Shown one piece after another: positions 23,701 through 35,700 of a stretch of DNA of 64,000 bases (the first letter of the stretch is position 1; every line of letters begins with the position of its first letter). The notes beneath the pieces are model-generated. The model did not search any database. It had not been told where the DNA came from and was given only the letters and a program-made list of their open reading frames with translations. Source of the DNA: Lamellibrachia satsuma (taxonomy: Eukaryota; Annelida; Polychaeta; Sabellida; Siboglinidae); the NCBI GenBank assembly GCA_033239005.1, contig BSQZ01000125.1, forward strand, positions 441,501 to 505,500, written 5' to 3'. The position numbers and the translations under genes are program-made.

Positions 23701-26700
23701 TTACACTAGTTTAAGTAAATGACAGTTAAATGTCCGTGGACCTTATTACGTTTGTTATTTTAGCTAACTGGACTGACTTGTGTAGTGTAATTGAAAAATG
23801 GGCTCCACGTCCTTTATTACATTCACCATTTTAGACGTAACTGTTTGCGTGTTGTAACTGGAAAATGTTACACGCTAAATTATTATGGATGCATGCATGT
23901 ACATAGATAGAGCTATATATTACAATACAAACAGATTATTACTCTTGTTCATGGACATTTCCTTTAGACATTAATTATTTCAGTTTGGATCATTATTTTA
24001 TGTCAAGCGCTTGTCAAAAGAAGCTATTAAAAAAATAGTGTACAAAAATAGTGTACAAGCAAACTATGTGGAGGGTTTATAGGCGTACCAGAAAGGATAA
24101 AGACTACACAAATTACAAAGAGGCATTTAATGCAGCTATGACTGAAATTAGGCAATCTAAGAGAAGCTATCAGCAAAAATTTGCGTGTAACAAAAAATGA
24201 CAAGAGTTTTTATGCATATGTCGGGAGTAAACAAAACGTACCAGACAATGTTGGACTACTACAAGACAGTGCTGGAAATATAATATCAAGATTTTTTAAT
24301 GGCGGAACACCTAAATGGTTTCTTCAGTTCAGTGTTTACCAGAGAGGATATTAAAGTTCATTATTTTTTTCATTAGGATAAATCAGACTATTTAGGGCAG
24401 TTAATTGTACAGCCCTGTAACTCCAGAAATGGTAGCTAAGAAAATAAAGGCGATGAAGGATAATAAATCATCTGGAGTGGATGGAATTCCTAAAAAAACT
24501 ACTGATGGAAACAGTAGAACAAGTTAGTATACCACTTGCAAGTGTGTTCAACTTGTCAATAAAAGAGGGAGTGGTTCCTTTTGAATAGAAAGAAGTAAAC
24601 ATCATACCATTATTTAAAAAGGGTTTGAGAAATAAGTCAGATAATTACAGACCAGTGAGTTTAACATCAATGATTTGTAAATTATTAGTAAGGATAATTA
24701 AAGACCATATGGTGGACGTCCTTGTTAGGCATTAATTATTAAATCCATCACAACATGGATTCCTAAAAGCAAGGTCGTACTTAACAAATATGTTGTTTTT
24801 TGGAAGAAATCACTAACTGGATAGACGAGCAATCACCAGTAAATATTATCTACTTAGATTTTCAGAAAGCTTTTGACAAGTTGCCACATAAAAGATTACT
24901 ACTTAAATTAAAAGCCCATGGTATAGGAGACGGCATAATTGACTGGATAGAACAATGGCTGAATGACAGAAGACAGCATATACATGGGGAGGTTTCAATA
25001 TATATATATATATATAAATACTTTTGTGTCATCCACAAATTTCAGTATGTTGCTTGGTATAAGATATTATCATCCAAGTCATTTATATACATAAAAGTGT
25101 TTAGAAAGGTTAACACTGATGGTAATAAACAACATTTACAAAACGATGTAGACAAATTAGTTGGTCTGGAAAATGGTAGATGTTATTCAATTTTGGGAAA
25201 TGTAAATGCCTACATACAGGACACTGGAACTTGGATATAGACTATAAAATGAGATATACTGTTCTAGGTACTACTGTAAAAGAAAAGGACTTAGGAGTAA
25301 TAATAAGGGCTGATATGAAAGTTTCAGAGCAGTGTGGTGTTGCAGCTTCAAAGGGTAATCAAATTCTTGGGTTGATTAAGAGAAACATAACATAACAAGA
25401 AAAAAACTAATTATACCTCTATAAAGCAATAGTTAGGCCTCATTTTGGAATACTGTATACAAGCGTGAAGACCATACTATAAAAACTGAAGTTTATAAGA
25501 TATTGAATGTGTATGAAAATATTGATAGAACAATTTTTTTCGCACTCAAGAAAGATAGTAGAATTAGAGGACATGAGGTAACATTAGTAAAGGATCAGTG
25601 TAGATTGGATATCAGGAAGTCCTCGTTCTCACAGAGGACAATAAATGAATGGAACAAATTATCTGCAGATTGTGTAACTGCTAGCAGTGTGAATATATTT
25701 AAAAACAAGGTTGACCCATATGTCAGGAGGGTTGGTTACATAAAGATGAAAAATGTTGGACTCTCGGTAAGCCAATGGCTTCCTTGTCCACTTGCTGTCT
25801 GGGCTTTTACTTTGGATGGCAATCTTGTTAAATCCGGGACCGTCCTTAATGTCTCTGTTGAGTGTCCCAATTGTCTCTGTTTGTTGTGTGTCCTGATTGT
25901 CTCTGTTTGTTGTGTGATTGTTTGTTGTGTGTCCTGATTGTCTCTGTTTGTTGTGTGATTGTTTGTTGTGTGTCCTGATTGTCTCTGTTGTGTGTCCTGA
26001 TTGTCTCTGTTTGTTGTGTGTCCTGATTGTCTCTGTTTGTTGAGTGTCCCGATTGTCTCTGTTTGTTGAGCGTCCCGATTGTCTCTGTTTGTTGAGTGTC
26101 CTGTTTGTCTCTGTTTGTTGTGTGATTGTTTGTTGTGTGTCCTGATTGTCTCTGTTTGTTGTGTGTCCTTATTGTCTCTGTTTGTTGTGTGATTGTTGTG
26201 TGTCCTGTTTGTATCTGTTTGTTGTGTGTCCTGATTATCTCTGTTTGTTGTGTGTCCTGATTGTCTCTGTTTGTTGTGTGATTGTTGTGTGTCCTGATTA
26301 TCTCTGTTTGTTGTGCGTCCTGATTATCTCTGTTTGTTGTGTGTCCTGATTGTCTATGTTTGTTGTGTGTCCTGATTGTTTCTGTTTGTTGTGTGTCCTG
26401 ATTATCTCTGTTTGTTGTGTGTCCTGATTGTCTCTGTTTGTTGTGTCCTGATTGTCTCTGTTTGTTGTGTGTCCTGATTGTTTCTGTTTGTTGTGTGTCC
26501 TGATTGTCTCTGTTTGTTGTGTCCTGATTATCTCTGTTTGTTGTGTGTCCTGATTGTCTCTGTTTGTTGTGTCCTGATTGTCTCTGTTTGTTGTGTGTCC
26601 TGATTGTCTCTGTTTGTTGTGTGTCCTGATTGTCTCTGTTTGTTGTGTGTCCTGATTGTCTCTGTTTGTTGTGTGTCCTGATTGTCTCTGTTTGTTGTGT

Positions 26701-29700
26701 GTCCTGATTGTCTATGTTTGTTGTGTGTCCTGATTGTGTCTGTTTGTTGTGTGTCCTGATTATCTCTGTGTGTTGTGTGTCCTGATTATCTCTGTTTGTT
26801 GTGTGTCCTGATTGTCTCTGTTTGTTGTGTGTCCTGATTGTCTCTGTTTGTTGTGTGTCCTGATTGTCTCTGTGTGTTGTGTGTCCTGATTGTCTATGTT
26901 TGTTGTGTGTCCTGATTGTGTCTGTTTGTTGTGTGTCCTGATTATCTCTGTGTGTTGTGTGTCCTGATTGTCTATGTTTGTGTTCAGCTTCACGAGAATC
27001 CCTACCTGTATGACACTCATGTCCAGTTGATCAGCCTGCTGCGGGAGGAGGGAGAGCTGGAGAGGCTGAGGGCTGCCAGGGAGAAGATGGGGGAAATCTT
27101 CCCACTTACAGAAGGTGCATAGCATTCTAATGGTGATATAAGTGCCAAAGTTAGCCATTAGGTGGAGCCACTGTTCAGTTTTGTCTCGATATTTGACAAT
27201 GACCTTACACAGCATCTATAGTTGGGGTGAGCGATTCTAGCAATTAGCGCAAGTAATAAATCAGTCCATTGATGATTAGTTTTATTAAGACAAGTGATAA
27301 GGAGCAAGAGCAATCACTTGTCTAATACATGATTCAAGTTGTAAACACCTCTTCATCTAGTGCATCACCAGCTGTTTACAGTCTTACCATTCCTTGTCAT
27401 GCCAACAAATCACCAATATTACGTTATTGTTACCAATACCAAAGTTGAATAATGTTCTAATAAGGAGCTAGTCAATATAATTAAGATGATACTGACATTT
27501 TCTTGGAGGTTTGAATGTGAGACATCTCTGTCAACACCAGTTGTTATTAGTGCATCATGTGGTTGTCATGTGATGTGTCATGTGACAGAGCTGTGGCTGT
27601 CATGGCTGGAGGATGAGGAGAAACTGGCTGGGTCAGACATTGCGGCAAGGCGGATAGTGTACCAGCTGTTTGACCGGGCAGTCAACGACTACCTCTGTAA
27701 GCTGTTACCACAGGGTACCATTTCACTAGCATTCTTATCAGCTAATAAGAACAAGACATGGGTTAATTTCAATCTTTAATTTATTAGTGGAATTAACTCA
27801 ATTAAGTTCATTTTATTTATTTTATTAACTTTTCCAGAAAGGCTAGTTTAATTTAATTTAATTAATTAACTTTGCCAAAAGGGTTTAATTTAATTTAATT
27901 GACACATTCCCAATTAATTCTCAATTAAATTCCAATTTAGCAGTGGTTATTACTGGATAGTTCACAGCCATGTTATCCAAGTGTTTCCAGAAGGCCTGCA
28001 GTCACTTTTCCAGACTAGCCTGACCGTTAATGGGGAGATGTAGAGAAAGGTAATATAGTTTCAGTTTGGGATATTTTTACAGAGTCAACTTAAATCAAAA
28101 GCATGCTAGTTCTAGTGATGCATAAGTAGTGTATACATATTTAAATGCTATTGTGTAAAGGAAAATCTGATGATTTAGTATGAAACACTGCATAAATAGC
28201 AACTTGGTGCATAGAAATGATGGATTTAATTGCCTGGTTTTGTTAATTTGGTGGTTGAATATAGGAGGAAACCCCACACCTGCAAATCTTCAGCGACAAC
28301 TTTTCAATCCTTTCAGAACAAAAATAAAAAATGTGTCTACAACTTTTAAAAATGTGATCATATGATCAAGAAATGTCTTGGCATGTAAATATTGTATGAA
28401 CAAATCTCTTTCCAACAAAGTTACAAAGCACATTTCTGTTACATCCACTAGACATAAAACATCTAATGGATGACTGGCAGTATGTGCTAGTTTCAGTGAC
28501 TATAACATCCCTTACGCATGTATACATGATGTAGTTATTTTATAGCATCCCTTATGCATGAAGACTTGATGTAGTTATTTTATAGCATCCCTTATGCATG
28601 AAGACTTGATGTAGTTATTTTATAGCATCCCTTATGCATGAAGACTTGATGTAGTTATTTTATAGCATCCCTTATGCATGAAGACTTGATGTAGTTATTT
28701 TATAACATCCCTTACGCATGAAGACTTGATGTAGTTATTTTATAGCATCCCTTATGCATGAAGACTTGATGTAGTTATTTTATAACATCCCTTACACATG
28801 AATACATGATGTAGTTATTTTATAGCATCCCTTATGCATGAAGACTTGATGTAGTTATTTTATAGCATCCCTTATGCATGAAGACTTGATGTAGTTATTT
28901 TATAGCATCCCTTATGCATGAAGACTTGATGTAGTTAGTTTATAACATCCCTTACGCATGAAGACTTGATGTAGTTATTTTATAGCATCCCTTACACATG
29001 AATACATGATGTAGTTATTTTATAGCATCCCTTATGCATGAAGACTTGATGTAGTTATTTTATAGCATCCCTTATGCATGAATACATGATGTAGTTATTT
29101 TATAACATCCCTTACACATGAATACATGATGTAGTTATTTTATAGCATCCATTACGCATGAATACATGATGTAGTTATTTTATAACATCCCTTACACATG
29201 AAGACTTGATGTAGTTATTTTATAGCATCCCTTATGCATGAATACATGATGTAGTTATTTTATAACATCCCTTACACATGAAGACTTGATGTAGTTATTT
29301 TATAGCATCCCTTACACATGAATACATGATGTAGTTATTTTATAGCATCCCTTACGCATGAATACATGATGTAGTTATTTTATAACATCCCTTACGCATG
29401 AATACATGATGTAGTTATTTTATAACATCCCTTACACATGAATACATGATGTAGTTATTTTATAGCATCCCTTACACATGAATACATGATGTAGTTATTT
29501 TATAGCATCCCTTATGCATGAATACATGATGTAGTTATTTTATAACATCCCTTACGCATGAATACATGATGTAGTTATTTTATAACATCCCTTACACATG
29601 AATACATGATGTAGTTATTTTATAGCATCCCTTACGCATGAATACATGATGTAGTTATTTTATAACATCCCTTACGCATGAATACATGATGTAGTTATTT

Positions 29701-32700
29701 TATAGCATCCCTTATGCATGAATACATGATGTAGTTATTTTACAGCATCCCTTACACATGAAGACTTGATGTAGTTATTTTATAGCATCCCTTACACATG
29801 AATACATGATGTAGTTATTTTATAGCATCCCTTACGCATGAATACATGATGTAGTTATTTTATAGCATCCCTTACACATGAATACATGATGTAGTTATTT
29901 TATAGCATCCCTTACACATGAATACATGATGTAGTTATTTTATAGCATCCCTTATGCATGAATACATGATGTAGTTATTTTACAGCATCCCTTACACATG
30001 AAGACTTGATGTAGTTATTTTATAGCATCCCTTACGCATGAATACATGATGTAGTTATTTTATAGCATCCCTTATGCATGAATACATGATGTAGTTATTT
30101 TATAACATCCCTTACACATGAAGACTTGATGTAATTATTTTATAGCATCCCTTACACATGAAGACTTGATGTAGTTATTTTATAACATCCCTTATGCATG
30201 AAGACTTGATGTAGTTATTTCGGACGTCATTTGTATGTTGATTTTCTGGAGAGAAAGTGAGAGAATTTGACGACTGTTTTCCAGCAGGTTGATGTAAGAA
30301 TACACATTGACATTCAAGGTAGTTGATGAAAGAATAAACATTGACATTCAAGGTAGATGATGAAAGAATAAACATTGACATTCAAGGTAGTTGACGACAG
30401 AAGAAACATTGACATTCAAGGTAGTTGACGACAGAAGAAACATTGACATTCAAGGTAGTTGATGACAGAATAAACATTGACATTCAAGGTAGTTGATGAC
30501 AGAATAAACATTGACATTCAAGGTAGTTGATGAAAGAATAAACATTGACATTCAAGGTAGTTGATGAAAGAATAAACATTGACATTCAAGGTAGCTGATG
30601 ACAGAATAAACATTGATATTCAAGGTAGTTAATTTTCAGAAGTTCCAAATTACAAATTTGTGAACAGCACTAAACCAGTTAACATTGTCGCAGATGGGAA
30701 AAATAGGATCCTTCCCCAACATGTGCTGGTTGTTGTTGTAGCTGTGCGAGTGTGGCTGGAGTATGTGCAGTATTCAATTGGAGGCATGGCTGAGACCGAC
30801 GGCGTTCAGTCCATCCGCAGCGTATTTGAGCGCGCCATTACTGCTGTGGGACTTCACCCGAGGAGAGGCGCTGAGATCTGGGAGGCGTACCATGAGTTTG
30901 AAACAGCTGTCCTGGCTGGTCTACAGGTGGGTGTGGTCAAATGTCCTGTCTGGTCTACAGGATGGTGTGGTCAGTCATCCTGGCTGGTCTACAGGAGGGT
31001 GCAGTGTCCTGGCTGGCCTACAGGTGGGTGTGGTGAAGTGTCCTGGTGGGTATGGTCAGTCATCCTGGCTGGTCTACAGGTGGGTATTGTCAGTCATCGT
31101 GGCTGGTCTATGAGGTGGGTGTGGTCAAATATCCTGGTTGGTCTATAGGTGGGTGTGGTCAGTCATCCTGGCTGGTCTACAGGTGGGTATTGTCAGTCAT
31201 CGTGGCTGGTCTATGAGGTGGGTGTGGTCAAATATCCTGGTTGGTCTATAGGTGGGTGTGGTCAGTCATCCTGGCTGGTCTACAGGTGGGTGTCGTCAGT
31301 CATCCTGGCTGGTCTACAGGTGGGTGTCGTCAAATGTCCTGGTGGGTCTACAGGTGGGTGTGGTCAAATGTCCTGGCTGGTCTACAGGTGGGTGTGGTCA
31401 AATGTCCTCGCTGGTCTACAGGTGGATGTGGTCAGTCATCCTATCTGGTCTACAGGTGGGTGTGGTCAAATGTCCTGGCTGGTCTACAGGTGGGTGTGGT
31501 CAAGTGTCCTGGCTGATCTACAGGAGGGTGTGGTCAGTCATCCTGGCTGATCTACAGGTGGGTGTCATCAGTCATCCTGGCTGATCTACAAGTGGGTGTC
31601 GTCAGTCATCCTGGCTGATCTACAGGTGGGTGTCGTCAGTCATCCTGGCTGATCTACAAGTGGGTGTCGTCAGTCATCCTGGCTGATCTACAAGTGGGTG
31701 TCGTCAGTCATCCTGGCTGATCTACAAGTGGGTGTCGTCAGTCATCCTGGCTGATCTACAGGTGGGTGTCATCAGTCATCCTGGCTGATCTACAAGTGGG
31801 TGTCGTCAGTCATCCTGGCTGATCTACAGGTGGGTGTCGTCAGTCATCCTGGCTGATCTACAAGTGGGTGTGGTCAAATGTCCTGGCTGATCTACAGATG
31901 GATGTGGTCAAGTGTTCTGGCTAGTCTACAGGTGGGTGTGGTCAGTCTTGGCTAGTCTACAGGTGGGTGTGGTCAGTCCTGGCTAGTCTACAGGTGGGTG
32001 TGGTCAGTCTTGGCTAGTCTACAGGTGGGTGTGGTCAGTCTTGGCTAGTCTACAGGTGGGTGTGGTCAGTCTTGGCTAGTCTACAGGTGGGTGTGGTCAG
32101 TCCTGGCTAGTCTACAGGTGGGTGTGGTCAGTCTTGGCTAGTCTACAGGTGGGTGTGGTCAGTCCTGGCTAGTCTACAGGTGGGTGTGGTCAGTCCTGGC
32201 TAGTCTACAGGAGGGTGTGGTCAGTCCTGGCTAGTCTACAGGTGGGTGTTGTCAGTCCTGGCTAGTCTACAGGTGGGTGTGGTCAGTCCTGGCTAGTCTA
32301 CAGGTGGGTGTGGTCAGTCCTGGCTAGTCTACAGGTGGGTGTGGTCAGTCCTGGCTAGTCTACAGGTGGGTGTGGTCAGTCCTGGCTAGTCTACAGGTGG
32401 GTGTGGTCAGTCCTGGCTAGTCTACAGGTGGGTGTGGTCAGTCTTGGCTAGTCTACAGGTGGGTGTGGTCAGTCTTGGCTAGTCTACAGGTGGGTGTGGT
32501 CAGTTCTGGCTAGTCTACAGGAGGGTGTGGTCAGTCCTGGCTAGTCTACAGGTGGGTGTGGTCAGTCCTGGCTAGTCTACAGGTGGGTGTGGTCAGTCCT
32601 GGCTAGTCTACAGGTGGGTGTGGTCAGTCCTGGCTAGTCTACAGGTGGGTGTGGTCAGTCCTGGCTAGTCTACAGGTGGGTGTGGTCAGTCTTGGCTAGT

Positions 32701-35700
32701 CTACAGGTGGGTGTGGTCAGTCTTGGCTAGTCTACAGGTGGGTGTGGTCAGTCCTGGCTAGTCTACAGGAGGGTGTGGTCAGTCCTGGCTAGTCTACAGG
32801 TGGGTGTGGTCAGTCCTAGCTAGTCTACAGGTGGGTGTGGTCAGTCCTGGCTAGTCTACAGGTGGGTGTAGTCAGTCCTGGCTGGTCAAACATTGGAACT
32901 AGGGCTTTCTCAGTTGCTGCACCAACTCTTTAGAATTCACTCTCTGTTTGTGGTAGGTCAGTAGGATACATAAAATGTTGCCGTTATCTGTATACTTACC
33001 TTGTTATCTGTGCTTTCCCCCTGTTTTCTGAAGATTTACCTTGTTCTCCGTGTTTTCCCTCCATTATCTGAAGACTTACCTTGTTATCTGTGCTTTCCTT
33101 CCATTATCTGAAGATTTACCTTGTTATCCGTGCTTTCCCTCTGTTATCTGAAAACTTTCCTTGTTATCCATGCTTTCCCTTCGTTATCTGAACACTTACC
33201 TTGTTATCCGTGCTTTCCCTCCGTTATCTGATGACTTACCTTGTTATACATACTTACCCTCCGTTATCTGAAGACTCCTTGTTATCCATGCTTTCCATCC
33301 ATTATCTGAAGACTTACCTTGTTATACATACTTACCCTCTGTTATCTGAAGAATTACCTTGTTATACATACTTACCCTCTGTTATCTGAAGAATTACCTT
33401 GTTATACATACTTACCCTCCGTTATCTGAAGGATTACCTTGTTATACATACTTACCCTCCGTTATCTGAAGACTTTCCTTGTTATCCATGCTTTTCCTCC
33501 ATTATCTAAAGACTTTCCTTGTTATACATACTTACCCTCTGTTATCTGAAGCCTTTCCTTGTTATACATACTTACCCTCCGTTATCTGAAGCCTTTCCTT
33601 GTTATCCATGCTTTCCCTCCATTATCTAAAGACTTACCTTGTTATACGTACTTACCCTCCGTTATCTGAAGACTTACCTTGTTATCCGTGCTTACCCTCC
33701 GTTAATGTTCATACCAATTTTGAGATTGGCCAACCCTTTTGTTTTGATGACCTCTGAGCTGAGGTGTCCAAATATTTAGGTGTGGAAGAAGTTTCCGTGG
33801 TATTATTATTGTTGGTTGGCAGCCATTGATTGGGAATTGTTTAAAATGTTAGAAAAGTTTATTGAACAGCTTCTGTGTGCCACTGATCCAAGTTACAAAG
33901 TTTACATGATGTTTGTTTTGCTTGGTTCATCTTGGTGAACTGTCATGTCCTGTTCAGTCTGGTTGTAGCCAGCGCCTGGATCTGTTCAGTCTGGTGTCAA
34001 CTGTTGTGTCCATGTTGTAGCCAGCGCCTGGGTCTGTTCAGTCTGGTGGTCAACTGTTGTGTCCTTGTTGTAGCCAGTGCCTGGATCTGTTCAGTCTGGT
34101 GTCAACTGTTGTGTCCTTGTTGTAGCCAGTGCCTGGATCTGTTCAGTCTGGTGGTCAACTGTTGTGTCCTTGTTGTAGCCAGTGCCTGGGTCTGTTCAGT
34201 CTGGTGGTCAGTTGTCGTGTCCTTGTTGTAACCAACGCCTGTGTCTGTTCAATCTGGTGTCAACTGTCATGTCCTTGTAGCCAGTGCCTGGGTCTGTTCA
34301 GTCTGGTGGTCAACTGTCATGTCCTTGTTGTAGCCAGTGCCTGGGTCTGTTCAGTCTGGTGGTCAACTGTCATGTCCTTGTAGCCAGTGCCTGGGTCTGT
34401 TCAGTCTGGTGGTCAACTGTCATGTCCTTGTAGCCAGTGCCTGGGTCTGTTCAGTCTGGTGGTCAACTGTCATGTCCTTGTTGTAGCCAGTGCCTGGGTC
34501 TGTCCAGTCTGGTGGTCAACTGTCGTGCCCTTGTCGTAGCCAGTACCTGGGTCTGTTCAGTCTGGTGGTCAACTGTCGTGTCCTTGTCGTAGCCAGTGCC
34601 TGGGTCTGTACAGTCTGGTGGTCAACTGTCGTGTCCTTGTCGTAGCCAGTGCCTGGGTCTGTACAGTGTGGTGGTCAACTGTTGTGTCCTTGTCGTAGCC
34701 AGCGCCTGGGTCTGTTCAGTCTGGTGGTCAACTGTCGTGTCCTTGTCGTAGCCAGCACCTGGGTCTGTTCAGTCTGGTGGTCAACTGGCGTGTCCTTGTC
34801 GTAGCCAGCGCCTGGGTCTGTTCAGTCTGGTGGTCAACTGTCGTGCCCTTGTCGTAGCCAGCGCCTGGGTCTGTTCAGTCTGGTGGTCAACTGTCGTGTC
34901 CTTGTCGTAGCCAGCGCCTGGGTCTGTTCAGTCTGGTGGTCAACTGTCGTGTCCTTGTCGTAGCCAGCGCCTGGGTCTGTTCAGTCTGGTGGTCAACTGT
35001 CGTGTCCTTGTCGTAGCCAGCGCCTGGGTCTGTTCAGTCTGGTGGTCAACTGTCGTGTCCTTGTCGTAGCCAGCGCCTGGGTCTGTTCAGTCTGGTGGTC
35101 AACTGTCGTGTCCTTGTCGTAGCCAGCGCCTGGGTCTGTTCAGTCTGGTGGTCAACTGTCGTGTCCTTGTCGTAGCCAGCGCCTGGGTCTGTTCAGTCTT
35201 GTGGTCAACTGTCGTGTCCTTGTCGTAGCCAGCGCCTGGGTCTGTTCAGTCTGGTGGTCAACTGTCGTGTCCTTGTCGTAGCCAGCGCCTGGGTCTGTTC
35301 AGTCTGGTGGTCAACTGTCGTGTCCTTGTCGTAGCCAGCGCCTGGGTCTGTTCAGTCTGGTGGTCAACTGTCGTGTCCTTGTCGTAGCCAGCGCCTGGGT
35401 CTGTTCAGTCTGGTGGTCAACTGTCGTGTCCTTGTCGTAGCCAGCGCCTGGGTCTGTTCAGTCTGGTGGTCAACTGTCGTGTCCTTGTGGTAGCCAGCGC
35501 CTGGGTCTGTTCAGTCTGGTGGTCAACTGTCGTGTCCTTGTCGTAGCCAGCGCCTGGGTCTGTTCAGTCTGGTGGTCAACTGTCGTGTCCTTGTCGTAGC
35601 CAGCGCCTGGGTCTGTTCAGTCTGGTGGTCAACTGTCGTGTCCTTGTCGTAGCCAGTGCCTGGGTCTGTTCAGTCTGGTGGTCAACTGTCGTGTCCTTGT

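Larger units (their letters stand above)
20779..26987 (+). other. SART3 intron 1 (6.2 kb)
   Basis: It contains a short start of the 26-bp repeat (about 20,880-20,930), two LINE remnants, a 33-bp array and the main 26-bp array that runs up to the exon-2 acceptor. The sequence between 23,663 and about 24,010 shows no feature. Confidence 0.8.

Noticed and set aside
22178..23714. Long Cys/Val/Thr-rich open frames on both strands
   Set aside because: Direct consequence of a 33-bp period without stops. No start context, no non-repeat extension and no homology.
28480..30220. Regular 40-bp repeats resembling a CRISPR array
   Set aside because: There are no unique spacers: the whole 40 bp is the repeat. 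The context is a eukaryotic intron and no cas genes are present.
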